Positions 33,699 to 41,594 of a DNA stretch of 64,000 nucleotides are shown piece by piece (position 1 is the first letter of the stretch; every line of letters begins with the position of its first letter). The stretch covers positions 1 through 64,000 of the forward strand of contig OMXA01000001.1 in NCBI GenBank assembly GCA_900314905.1, written 5' to 3'. The translations under genes were made by a program, and so were the position numbers. Origin of the DNA: an uncultured Erysipelotrichaceae bacterium. Lineage in GTDB: Bacteria; Bacillota_I; Bacilli_A; Erysipelotrichales; Erysipelotrichaceae. A model generated the notes under the pieces. It saw only the letters and a list, made by a program, of their open reading frames with translations, had not been told where the DNA came from and made no database searches.

Positions 33699-34483
33699 AG
33701 TCCTTCAGCAAGATGGTTTATCCGTACGTAGTCTGGATGATCATCATGATTATCGTGCCGATGCTGATGATTGTGCTTTACGCATTCACGACGCAGGGCA
33801 ACGATGTGCTGACCTTCCAGTTCACGTTCTCCAATTTCGCCCGCTTCTTTTCCGACAGCGTCTTTCCAAGCGTCCTGTGGCGCAGCCTGAAGATGGCATT
33901 TGTCACAACTCTGATCTGCATTCTGATCGGCTATCCGGCTGCTTATGCCATGGCCAAATCCAGGCCGCACAGCCAGGCTGTCATGGTGCTGCTGATCACG
34001 CTGCCGATGTGGATCAACATGCTTGTGCGAACCTATGCCTGGAAAGGCATCCTGTCAGATTCTCCGCTTTCAGCAGAAACCCAGGTCTATATCGGCATGG
34101 TATACAACTTCCTGCCATTCATGATCCTGCAGATCTATACCGCCCTCAGCAAGATCGATCCGGCTCTGATCACTGCCGCCCACGATCTTGGCGCTAATGA
34201 CCGTGAAACTTTCCGGACCGTGATCTTTCCGCTGAGTCTTTCCGGAGTCATCTCCGGCATCACGCTTGTCTTCCTGCCGGCTGTTTCTTCCTTCTTCATT
34301 CCGAAACTGCTCGGCGGCGGAAGATTCGTGCTCATCGGAAACCTGATTGAAGACTACTTCATCTCGACCGGAGACTGGAACTTCGGTTCTGCAATCTCCA
34401 TGATCATGGCTGTCATCATCCTGATTTCCATGTATCTCATGCGCAGATTCGATAAGCAATCTCATGAAGAGGAGGCCGACTGA
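33695..34483 (+). CDS. potB: Spermidine/putrescine ABC transporter permease
   Basis: A 262-residue permease with six transmembrane helices. AAHDLGANDRETFRTVIFPLSLSGVISG near 158-185 is the EAA loop that contacts the ATPase. The N-terminal SPYVVWMIIMIIVPMLMIVLY-like helix and the LPMWINMLVRTYAWKGIL block near 95-115 are typical for PotB. It forms the channel with PotC. Coupled by ATGA to potA and by one base to potC. Confidence 0.95.
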   Translation: MKSFSKMVYPYVVWMIIMIIVPMLMIVLYAFTTQGNDVLTFQFTFSNFARFFSDSVFPSVLWRSLKMAFVTTLICILIGYPAAYAMAKSRPHSQAVMVLLITLPMWINMLVRTYAWKGILSDSPLSAETQVYIGMVYNFLPFMILQIYTALSKIDPALITAAHDLGANDRETFRTVIFPLSLSGVISGITLVFLPAVSSFFIPKLLGGGRFVLIGNLIEDYFISTGDWNFGSAISMIMAVIILISMYLMRRFDKQSHEEEAD

Positions 34484-35295
34484 TGGAACACGAAACCAAA
34501 AAGAGCGAGAAATTCTATCTGTTTCTGATTCTCCTGTTCTTCTATCTCCCGATCTTCTATGTGGTGCTGTTCAGCTTCAATGACTCGAAGTCGCTCTCGC
34601 ATTTCACCGGCTTCTCCCTGCGCTGGTATGAACGCATGTTCAGCGACCGCACCATCATGAACTCGATCGGCTATACGGTCTTGTGCGCGGTGATCGCCAC
34701 TGCTGTCGCAACCCTGGTCGGAACGATTACTGCGATCGGCCTTTCGAAAAGCCGGAAGACGCTGCGCGAAGCAGTTACCCAGGTCAATAACCTGCCGATG
34801 CTCAATCCGGACATCGTCACGGCGATCGGCTTCATGCTGTTCTTCACGTCGCTGCGCATCCAGACCGGCTTCACCACGATGGTGCTTGCGCATATTGCAT
34901 TCTGCATCCCGTATGTGATGCTGTCGGTCATGCCGAAGCTGCGCTCGCTTGATCCGAATACGGCTGAAGCCGCTCTGGACCTTGGCTGCACGCCGCTTCA
35001 GGCGGTATTCAAGGTCATCATTCCGCAGATCAAGGACGGCATCATCGCCGGTGCTCTGGTTGCCTTCTCGATGTCCTTTGATGACTTTGTCATCTCGCTG
35101 TTCACGACCGGCCCTGGCATCAGCAATATCTCGATCTATGTCTATTCCAATGTCAAGCGCATCAATCCGACGATCAACGCGCTTTCTGCCATCATCGTCT
35201 ATGTCATCACCATTGTCCTGATCATCGTCAATGTAGTTCCCGCAGTCAGGGATAGAAAGAAGAAAAAACATGAAATCGAACTGGAAACTCACTAA
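34483..35295 (+). CDS. potC: Spermidine/putrescine ABC transporter permease
   Basis: A 270-residue, six-helix permease. SFNDSKSLSHFTGFSLRWYERMFSD follows the first helix, as in PotC, and EAALDLGCTPLQAVFKVIIPQIKDGIIAG near 163-191 is the EAA loop. GAGGAGG precedes the ATG, which shares one base with the potB stop. It overlaps potD by 26 bases. It completes the polyamine channel with PotB. Confidence 0.95.
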   Translation: MEHETKKSEKFYLFLILLFFYLPIFYVVLFSFNDSKSLSHFTGFSLRWYERMFSDRTIMNSIGYTVLCAVIATAVATLVGTITAIGLSKSRKTLREAVTQVNNLPMLNPDIVTAIGFMLFFTSLRIQTGFTTMVLAHIAFCIPYVMLSVMPKLRSLDPNTAEAALDLGCTPLQAVFKVIIPQIKDGIIAGALVAFSMSFDDFVISLFTTGPGISNISIYVYSNVKRINPTINALSAIIVYVITIVLIIVNVVPAVRDRKKKKHEIELETH

Positions 35296-36385
35296 GCTCC
35301 TGCTGGCTGGTGCGATGCCGGCAGCACTTTTGACCGGGTGCGGAAGCTCCGGCACTGCCGTGGAAAATGTCGGCGATGCAGAAGAACTCTTCGGCTGCAG
35401 CGTTCTCAACGTCTATAATGCAGGCGAATACATCGCAGACAATGTCGTCCCGGACTTCGAGAAGATGTACAGCGCAACCGTCAACTATGACGTCTTCGAG
35501 TCCAATGAGATCCTGTATACGAAACTCATGGGCGGAAGTGCCTATGACGTCATTATTCCTTCTGACTATATGATCGAACGGATGATCGGCGAGAAGATGC
35601 TGCAGCCGATCGACCAGAGTGCGATGACCAATCTCGATCAGATCAATCCGGATGTCCTTGAAAAACGCAAAGCCTATGATCCGGATGGACTCTATTCTGT
35701 TCCGTATTTCTGGGGCTCCGTGGGTCTGGTCTACAACAAGACCGTCGTGGATCCGGATCTCATCAAGGAGAAGGGATGGGACATCCTGCTGGATGAGCAG
35801 TTCAAGGGCAGAATCTATGCTTATGACTCTCAGAGAGATATGTTCATGATCGCGTTCAAGGCCCTGGGATATTCGATGAATACCGATGATCCGGATGAAA
35901 TCCAGGCTGCCTATGAATGGCTCCAGAACATGAATAAGACCACGTCTCCTGCCTATGTGACCGATGAAGTCATCGACGGCATGGCAAATGGAGAAATGGA
36001 TATTGCGGTCATGTATTCCGGCGATGCCGCATATGTGCTTTCAGAAAATCCGGACATGGACTATATCGAACCGGATCAGGGAACCAATATCTGGTATGAT
36101 GCGATGGTCATTCCTGCCAATGCAGAATGCCCGGGTCTGGCAAATGCGTTCATCAACTATGTCACGGATTACAATACTGCCCTTGCCAACAGCACTCAGG
36201 TCGGCTATACGAGCCCGAATCTGAAGGTCATGGATGAGCTTTCCTCTGAAGGCGGAGATTATTATGAAAATGATGCCTATATCCCGAGAGAAGGCTATGA
36301 CAAGGATGAGGTATTCCACTTCAATGCTGAACTGACCCGTCAGCTCGCTGATCTCTGGACCAGAGTCAAGATGTCCGTGAACTGA
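35270..36385 (+). CDS. potD: Spermidine/putrescine-binding lipoprotein
   Basis: A 371-residue solute-binding protein with a lipoprotein signal (lipobox LLTGC, lipid Cys near residue 24). The mature part has LNVYNAGEYIADNVVPDFEK, YDVIIPSDYMIERMI, YSVPYFWGSVGLVYNK and IPANAECPGLANAFINY, all matching PotD blocks that form the polyamine cleft. It is anchored on the outer membrane face and delivers substrate to PotBC. It starts inside potC, and a strong terminator follows, closing the operon. Confidence 0.95.
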   Translation: MKSNWKLTKLLLAGAMPAALLTGCGSSGTAVENVGDAEELFGCSVLNVYNAGEYIADNVVPDFEKMYSATVNYDVFESNEILYTKLMGGSAYDVIIPSDYMIERMIGEKMLQPIDQSAMTNLDQINPDVLEKRKAYDPDGLYSVPYFWGSVGLVYNKTVVDPDLIKEKGWDILLDEQFKGRIYAYDSQRDMFMIAFKALGYSMNTDDPDEIQAAYEWLQNMNKTTSPAYVTDEVIDGMANGEMDIAVMYSGDAAYVLSENPDMDYIEPDQGTNIWYDAMVIPANAECPGLANAFINYVTDYNTALANSTQVGYTSPNLKVMDELSSEGGDYYENDAYIPREGYDKDEVFHFNAELTRQLADLWTRVKMSVN

Positions 36386-36397
36386 TCTCACAGAACG

Positions 36398-36431
36398 CTC
36401 CTGGTATCGATGGATGCCAGGAGTTTTTTTT
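36398..36431 (+). terminator. Terminator of the potABCD operon
   Basis: An 11-bp stem (CTCCTGGTATC with GATGCCAGGAG, one G-U pair), loop GATG, then eight T. Confidence 0.93.
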
Positions 36432-36439
36432 CGCTTCGA

Positions 36440-36448
36440 TGGTATAAT
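36440..36448 (+). promoter_or_regulatory. Extended -10 promoter placed for a leaderless GH9 mRNA
   Basis: TGG-TATAAT (TATAAT 36443-36448) with only 6 bases before ATG 36455. Transcription would begin at the A of the start codon. It lies 9 bases after the pot operon terminator. Confidence 0.65.
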
Positions 36449-36454
36449 CAACGC

Positions 36455-38737
36455 ATGCCGAAAAAGAACCTGAGTCTGAACGTCAGAAAACTCATCCTTG
36501 CTCTGATCATCATCGATGTGATCATTGCAGTCGTTGTCCTGATCCGCCACGATTCCCGTCCTGCTGCTCCGCTTGAAACTGCTTCTGCAGTTCCTTCGGA
36601 AACAGCAGCTGCCATTGCGACTCCATCTTCCTCTGCAGCGTCCTCTTCGTATGAGGCACTGATTTCTCCTGCTTATGCAGGCTCTTCCAGCAAGTTATCG
36701 GAGCCGGACAATACCACCGGCTTTTCCTCCGGCTGGACGGTTCAGACGACGGACGCTTCTGTTTCATCCTCCCTGACCTTTGATACGGATGCGATCACGA
36801 TCAGTTCTCCCGGCACTTCGTTTGCCGATACGTTCCTGTACCGGGATGGCATTCCGCTAGAGCAGGGAGCAGACTATACCCTGTATTTCAACATCTCTTC
36901 TACAGTGAACCGCAGAGCGACGGTTGCAGTCGAGGATCTTTCATCCGGTCAGGTCCTCTTCACGCAGGATCTCGTTCTTACCGGTGACCGGACTTATCAG
37001 GAACTTTCCTTCCATCAGAGCAGTGCTACGACGTTCAATGCCAGAATCGCTTTTCAGATCGGCAATGACGGTTCTTCAGAAGTCCAGGGCATGCATACAA
37101 TCACGATTGACGGAATCCGTCTGATCTCCTCCGTCAGAACTGAAGCGATCCGCGTGAATCAGGCAGGCTATCCTGCCTCGGAAGAAAAGCGCTGCACGTT
37201 CATCTATGATGCCGGCGATCTGTTCGATGTCGTCAATGCCGAAACCAATGAGATTGTCTATTCCGGTGCCATCGTGAATCAGAAGCAGAATGACAGCACC
37301 GGCGAAGTCAACGGGTGGGGAGATTTTTCCTCCGTCAGGGAACCAGGCACATACTATATCCGCTCCCAGATCGGGATCGTCTCTCCGATTTTTTCGATCT
37401 CTCAGGATCCGTATGCCGATCTTTCTGCAGCCTTGCTGCATCTGCTCAGCCTGCAGCGGTGCGGAATGGATACTTCCGGAAGCTGGGCAGGGGACCTGGC
37501 CCATGCGATCTGCCATATGGATCAGGCAACCCTGCTTTATACGGATCAGACCGTCGATGTGTCCGGCGGCTGGCACGATGCCGGAGACTATGGCAGATAC
37601 ACCAAGACCGGAGCCAAAGCAGCCTCAGATCTGCTGCTGTCGTGGATGCTGAATCCGGATCTTTTCCATGACGCTTCCGGAAGCCCTGAGTCCGGCAATG
37701 GCATCCCGGACATCCTGGATGAAGCACGCTATGAACTTGACTGGCTGCTGAAAATGCAGGATTCCTCCGGCGGCGTTTATGCAAGAGTCGTCTCCGAAAG
37801 CTATCCAGGCGATACCGTAAGGCCCGAAGACGATCATCTGCCGCTGATCCTGATGCCTGCTGAAACAACGTCGACTGCCGACGCTGGCGCTGCCTATGCC
37901 CTGGCTTCGATCGCTTTCAGGCAGATTGATCCCGACTATGCGGCAAAGTGCCAGTCAGCTGCGGAAAAAGCTTTCCGCTATCTCGAGCAGAATCCTGAAA
38001 CCACGATCACCACGAACCCGGAAGGCTATACAGCCGGCCTGTATCTGGACAGCAGCGATCATGATGCACGTTTCTTCCTCGATATCGCATTATGGAAGGC
38101 CACCGGAAACCGCAGCTATCTGGAGGCTGCTTCTGCACAGTATGCCGCGGACTCTGCCTGTGCACAGGGTGCTTCCTGGAAAGACAATGGTGCCTATGGC
38201 GCTTTCCTGTTCCTTGCCAGCCCCGAGGCAGAAACTGCCGATGCCGCTCTGTATCAGAATCTGCTTTCCTCGCTGACTGCCCAGGCAGAGCGGCTATCCG
38301 GAATCTCTTCTGATAATGGATACAACACAGCCCTCAATGAATACTCCTGGGGAAGCAATTCCCTGGCGGCAGGGGATGGAACGATCCTTGCGATGGCCTG
38401 GTCAGTGACTGGCAATCAGAAGTACCGGAACGCGGCCATGGAACAGATCAGCTATCTGCTCGGAAGAAACAGCCTCAATCTGTGCTTTGTCAGCACATTC
38501 GGCATCTCCAGTCCTGCTCATCTTCACAGCCGGCTTGCCAGCTCCTCAGGCACGATTCTGCCTGGTGCCCTGGCAGGGGGACCGGACAGCTCCAGAGAAG
38601 ATGATGTCACGCAGGCGCTTTCGCCTGATCTGCCTGCGGCAAAGGTCTATGCGGATGAATATGGTGCTTATTCGGTGAATGAAGCAGCGATCTATTACAA
38701 CTCCGCGTTTCTGTTCCTGCTGAGCCAGATGCGCTGA
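36455..38737 (+). CDS. Membrane-anchored GH9 endoglucanase-like enzyme
   Basis: A 760-residue protein. It starts with a basic tail, one transmembrane anchor (about 12-32) and a Ser/Ala-rich linker. A CBM4/9-type beta-sandwich spans about 75-225 and a CelD_N Ig-like domain about 228-310 (RVNQAGYPASEEKRCTF). The GH9 (alpha/alpha)6 catalytic domain follows, with GGWHDAGDYGRY (catalytic Asp375 and Asp378), PGALAGGPD near 704-712, and catalytic-acid Glu743 in NEAAIYYN. GH9 enzymes cleave beta-1,4-glucans and related glycans. Here the enzyme is tethered, not secreted. It starts at a leaderless-type ATG; an upstream ATG at 36410 lies inside the previous terminator. Confidence 0.9.
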   Translation: MPKKNLSLNVRKLILALIIIDVIIAVVVLIRHDSRPAAPLETASAVPSETAAAIATPSSSAASSSYEALISPAYAGSSSKLSEPDNTTGFSSGWTVQTTDASVSSSLTFDTDAITISSPGTSFADTFLYRDGIPLEQGADYTLYFNISSTVNRRATVAVEDLSSGQVLFTQDLVLTGDRTYQELSFHQSSATTFNARIAFQIGNDGSSEVQGMHTITIDGIRLISSVRTEAIRVNQAGYPASEEKRCTFIYDAGDLFDVVNAETNEIVYSGAIVNQKQNDSTGEVNGWGDFSSVREPGTYYIRSQIGIVSPIFSISQDPYADLSAALLHLLSLQRCGMDTSGSWAGDLAHAICHMDQATLLYTDQTVDVSGGWHDAGDYGRYTKTGAKAASDLLLSWMLNPDLFHDASGSPESGNGIPDILDEARYELDWLLKMQDSSGGVYARVVSESYPGDTVRPEDDHLPLILMPAETTSTADAGAAYALASIAFRQIDPDYAAKCQSAAEKAFRYLEQNPETTITTNPEGYTAGLYLDSSDHDARFFLDIALWKATGNRSYLEAASAQYAADSACAQGASWKDNGAYGAFLFLASPEAETADAALYQNLLSSLTAQAERLSGISSDNGYNTALNEYSWGSNSLAAGDGTILAMAWSVTGNQKYRNAAMEQISYLLGRNSLNLCFVSTFGISSPAHLHSRLASSSGTILPGALAGGPDSSREDDVTQALSPDLPAAKVYADEYGAYSVNEAAIYYNSAFLFLLSQMR

Positions 38738-38770
38738 TTGGCTCATGCAGGAATGGCGGTTCTCTTTTCG

Positions 38771-38799
38771 TTGCTTTTTGAACACTCTTTTCGTATAAT
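38771..38799 (+). promoter_or_regulatory. Promoter of the tRNA pair
   Basis: TTGCTT (38771-38776), 17 bp, TATAAT (38794-38799), 25 bases before the tRNA-Cys 5' end. Confidence 0.7.
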
Positions 38800-38823
38800 A
38801 AGTGAGCACCAAAAATTTCGGAT

Positions 38824-38897
38824 GGTTCCTTAGCCAAGTGGTAAGGCAACAGACTGCAACTCTGTGACCGCCGGTCCGACTCCGGCAGGAACCTCCA
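38824..38897 (+). tRNA. tRNA-Cys (GCA)
   Basis: A 74-base cloverleaf. Acceptor arms GGTTCCT (38824-38830) and AGGAACC (38887-38893) pair, the anticodon loop ACTGCAAC carries GCA, and the T loop is GTCCGACTC. Position 73 is U, the Cys identity base, and CCA is encoded. Confidence 0.97.
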
Positions 38898-38913
38898 TTT
38901 TTTTCTGAAAGCT

Positions 38914-38997
38914 GGGGATATGGCGGAATCGGCAGACGCAAAGGACTTAAAATCCTTTGGTGGTAACACCGTGCGGGTTCAAGTCCCGCTGTCCCCA
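38914..38997 (+). tRNA. tRNA-Leu (UAA)
   Basis: An 84-base class II tRNA. Acceptor GGGGATA (38914-38920) pairs with TGTCCCC (38990-38996) with one G-U, the anticodon loop CTTAAAA carries TAA, and a long variable arm GGTGGTAACACC and T loop GTTCAAGTC are present. The discriminator is A. CCA is not encoded (the next bases are CTT), unlike the adjacent tRNA-Cys. A T-run follows as terminator. Confidence 0.96.
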
Positions 38998-39020
38998 CTT
39001 TTTTTATTGCTTAGAAACGG

Positions 39021-39026
39021 TATACT
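39021..39026 (+). promoter_or_regulatory. -10 box before the 515-residue membrane protein gene
   Basis: TATACT ends 9 bases before ATG 39036, so the predicted leader is about 3 bases. No ribosome binding site is present. Alternatively the gene is read by continuation from the tRNA pair. Confidence 0.45.
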
Positions 39027-39035
39027 GTCTTTATT

Positions 39036-40583
39036 ATGGCGGAATTGATGATTCGGACTGCCTTGATCACGCTTGCAGTCATCGTGATCTCTGAAGGCGC
39101 AGGCTCCTGGTTTGAACGACTGCTCGGCATTGACCGGAAAGGATTCTCGGCCCCGATCGGCTTTGCTCTTCTGATGGCATGCCTGCAGGTGTTATGCTAT
39201 CCGGCTCAGCTTGGAAACTGGCCGTTTCTCTATCTTCTGATTGTCACCACGGCCTTGCTGGCAGCTGCAGTCTGGATGACCTGCGGCAATGCGAAAGAAG
39301 CGTTCGCCCATCTCCAGAGGAAGGAAACCCTGATCGCAGTGCTGGCAGGGGTCCTGTTTCTGTATCTGGCGAATCGGAATCTCATGGTCTCAGGAGGCAT
39401 CCCGGAAGGCTATTTCCTGGTTCATGCCAATGAGATCGGCTCCGGAATGTTCCAGGTTTATCCGCAGTTTCTGAGAGTGCTTACCTGGTTCAATGAGCTG
39501 TTTCATCTGCTGTCTCTTTCGGCGGTTCCGGCTGATTATGTTTTCTCAGAGATGGTCGGCGGAGGATTATTATTTGCGATCATCAGCTCCATGTTCATCG
39601 TGAATGTCGTCCGCAGCTTCCATCTGCGCAATCACTGGCTTGAATTCTCGATCATCGCATTCATGCTTACCTACGAGAACTATGTTTCCTGGCATCTGAG
39701 CACGGCATATCTAGGCACGGCGTGGTCGGAACTGATGATGGCGGAAGCACTCTTCGTGATCTGGAGATGGCATCAGGAAAGCAATGAGCAGATCAAGTAT
39801 GTGCTGATTCCGGTGCTGATGGCAGGACTTGCCTGCGATAACGGATTCGGGCTTGCCGGCATTGCAATTCTCTACGGGCTGTTTGCTTACCAGCTGAAAA
39901 ACCGGACCATCCGTTCGTTCTTTGAATTGTTCAGCTATCTCGCTCCTTATGTGCTGTATTCCGCGGCCTTGCTTTCGAGAATCACGAAAGCAGGGGGATG
40001 GATTCTGTTCCTGTTCTATCTTTCCTTCCTGTTCTTCCGCTATCGGAAACCGTTCCGCCGCTGGATCACGCTGATCGAAGAATGGCTGTTTGATCATGGT
40101 CCTCTCATCCTCTTCGGCATCATTCCCGCCGCGGCTGCCGGTCTCTCGCTGTATCTGAGGCTTGCAAGACCTTGGACAGCGACACCGTATTCCTATTTTT
40201 TCCAGGATTTCACTCAAGTGGGGGATGCCAGAGACTATCTGTTCATACATTCCAGCTGGCTGGAAATCGTGCTGAATATCTTCCGCTGGGGCGGGCTGAT
40301 CCTGCTGATCATCTTTGCAAAGACCCGGGAAGAACAGGTGATGAGAATCATGATGATCACGACGCTTCTTGTCTTCCTGGATCCGCTGTGCACCCCGTTT
40401 CTGACGTACATCACCGGGCCGGCATTCTATCGGACCTTCACGGTGCTGTTCAACCCTTTTACGGAAACCGTGATGTTCCTGAAGTTCTATCATCTCTTTG
40501 AATGGAATGCAGTCGGCCAGTGGGTCCTGGAGCTGGTGCTCTGCCTGGCTTCCTTCATGGGCCTGGTCACCATCCTGTTCTGA
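39036..40583 (+). CDS. Polytopic membrane protein of unknown function
   Basis: A 515-residue protein with about 12-14 transmembrane helices and little soluble sequence. A helix pair is followed by a short extracytoplasmic stretch with HANEIGSGMFQVYP near 140, and Trp/Tyr-rich loops occur (YENYVSWHLSTAYLGTAWSE near 215-234). This general shape is common in GT-C type glycosyltransferases and polymer ligases, but I see no diagnostic motif, so I do not assign a function. It is a monocistronic unit between the tRNAs and a strong terminator. Confidence 0.75.
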   Translation: MAELMIRTALITLAVIVISEGAGSWFERLLGIDRKGFSAPIGFALLMACLQVLCYPAQLGNWPFLYLLIVTTALLAAAVWMTCGNAKEAFAHLQRKETLIAVLAGVLFLYLANRNLMVSGGIPEGYFLVHANEIGSGMFQVYPQFLRVLTWFNELFHLLSLSAVPADYVFSEMVGGGLLFAIISSMFIVNVVRSFHLRNHWLEFSIIAFMLTYENYVSWHLSTAYLGTAWSELMMAEALFVIWRWHQESNEQIKYVLIPVLMAGLACDNGFGLAGIAILYGLFAYQLKNRTIRSFFELFSYLAPYVLYSAALLSRITKAGGWILFLFYLSFLFFRYRKPFRRWITLIEEWLFDHGPLILFGIIPAAAAGLSLYLRLARPWTATPYSYFFQDFTQVGDARDYLFIHSSWLEIVLNIFRWGGLILLIIFAKTREEQVMRIMMITTLLVFLDPLCTPFLTYITGPAFYRTFTVLFNPFTETVMFLKFYHLFEWNAVGQWVLELVLCLASFMGLVTILF

Positions 40584-40589
40584 GCTTCT

Positions 40590-40621
40590 GCCATGGGCAT
40601 GCGTGCTCATGGCTTTTTTTC
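40590..40621 (+). terminator. Rho-independent terminator
   Basis: A 10-bp stem (GCCATGGGCA with TGCTCATGGC, one G-U pair), loop TGCG, then eight T. Confidence 0.92.
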
Positions 40622-41004
40622 TGGCAGAGGAAGATCGGCAGGACCATGGTGGGACCAATCTGCTGAAAAAACGGTGCTCTGATGCTGAAATGGGATGAAT
40701 TATGCCAGCATTGTTTTAATTCATCCCATCAATTAATTGCTGAAAATAATTGTTCAGAATTCTGGCATATACATGGGATGACTTCAGAATAATATGCATA
40801 AGCTGCTCAGAAAGCCGATAAATAACGTATGAAAAGATCCTATCTTTGCTGAAATATTACATTTTTCAGTCTTCTCATGGCGCTGATTTTGGAATTATTC
40901 CTTCGGTTTTCCTGCATTCTTCAGGGGAATGAATTATGATTCAAGTGCGTCCGATGGAGGATGAATAAGGACCTGAGATCCTTGAGGAGAACAGATCAGC
41001 ACAT
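40622..41004. other. AT-rich, repeat-containing intergenic region
   Basis: Nearly 400 bases without a credible gene, visibly more AT-rich than its surroundings. It holds a perfect 13-bp inverted repeat (40690-40702 with 40717-40729, arms starting ATGGGATGA). A third ATGGGATGA lies at 40773-40781. ATGCCAG/CTGGCAT occurs as a separate inverted pair. CTGAAA/TTTCAG (40849-40869), GGAATTATTCC (40891-40901) and an AAGGA/TCCTT hairpin (40967-40983) just before the next gene complete the list. I do not recognise a known riboswitch. It may be a structured leader, a regulator-binding region or a mobile-element remnant. Confidence 0.5.
40690..40729. repeat. Perfect 13-bp inverted repeat
   Basis: Arms 40690-40702 and 40717-40729 (ATGGGATGAATTA and its reverse complement) enclose a 14-base spacer. 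It lacks a T-run, so it is not a simple terminator. Confidence 0.75.
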
Positions 41005-41505
41005 ATGAAGAAGATCATCAGAAAAACAATTGCAGCAGCAGCGTTCCTGCTCAGCTTTGCCAGCCTCAGCGTCAGAGGAGCTGCGGTTCAGGCAGAGGAG
41101 TCCATGGGGACCGGCGGCAGAATTTATTTCAATAACGGATTCAGTGTTGCTCTGAACTGGGCGGACCCGTTTGATGCTTATGCCGTGCAGTCCATTACCG
41201 ATGCAGAAGATTCTGCGGTGGAAGAGTCCTATGGCGGATCTACGCTGATTGCGGATCATAACACTCAGGGCTTCGAGGTGATCAAGCAGTACGGAGTCGG
41301 TTCCACGATGAAGATCGTCGACGCAGACGGAAACAGCACCACTTATGTCTACATCAGCTATTATCCGAGTGTCTCCTGGTACAATGGCGCGGTGACGCTT
41401 CCCGATGGAAGAGACGCCTGGTACGGAGATTCTTCTCTCTGGCTGAAGACGTGCAACAGCGACGGCACGAATACCGTTTCCTACTGGACACCGCTCTGGT
41501 ATTGA
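41005..41505 (+). CDS. Secreted small sortase-like protein lacking the usual Arg
   Basis: A 166-residue exported protein with a signal peptide (about 1-30, cut near VQA). The mature part follows a sortase order: LIADHNTQGF with His85, then QYGVGSTMKIVDADGN, TYVYISYY, and a terminal LWLKTC with Cys150, like the His and TLxTC motifs of sortases. The conserved Arg that follows the Cys in sortases is not seen in the remaining 16 residues. It is shorter than housekeeping sortases and has no retained anchor, so it may be an inactive or divergent secreted version. GAGGAG is 15 bases before the ATG, which is long. Confidence 0.6.
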   Translation: MKKIIRKTIAAAAFLLSFASLSVRGAAVQAEESMGTGGRIYFNNGFSVALNWADPFDAYAVQSITDAEDSAVEESYGGSTLIADHNTQGFEVIKQYGVGSTMKIVDADGNSTTYVYISYYPSVSWYNGAVTLPDGRDAWYGDSSLWLKTCNSDGTNTVSYWTPLWY

Positions 41506-41518
41506 GGAAAGCAAACAG

Positions 41519-41549
41519 AAGGGTCTGACTCGTTCAGATCCTTTTCTTT
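41519..41549 (+). terminator. Rho-independent terminator
   Basis: A 10-bp stem (AAGGGTCTGA with TCAGATCCTT, one G-U pair), loop of 5, then TTCTTTC. Confidence 0.75.
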
Positions 41550-41594
41550 CGCTCTGCCCCGCGGCATAATGAAAGCAGAAACGGGGAAGAGATT

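Noticed and set aside
36410..36454. Upstream ATG for the GH9 gene
   Set aside because: It falls within the pot operon terminator hairpin and before the promoter; the ATG at 36455 gives a normal anchor.
39711..40658. 315-codon minus-strand open frame opposite the polytopic membrane protein
   Set aside because: Charged, low-complexity composition from antisense of hydrophobic codons; no start signal.
40967..40983. Riboswitch before the sortase-like gene
   Set aside because: Only a 5-bp hairpin is present; I could match no known aptamer core.
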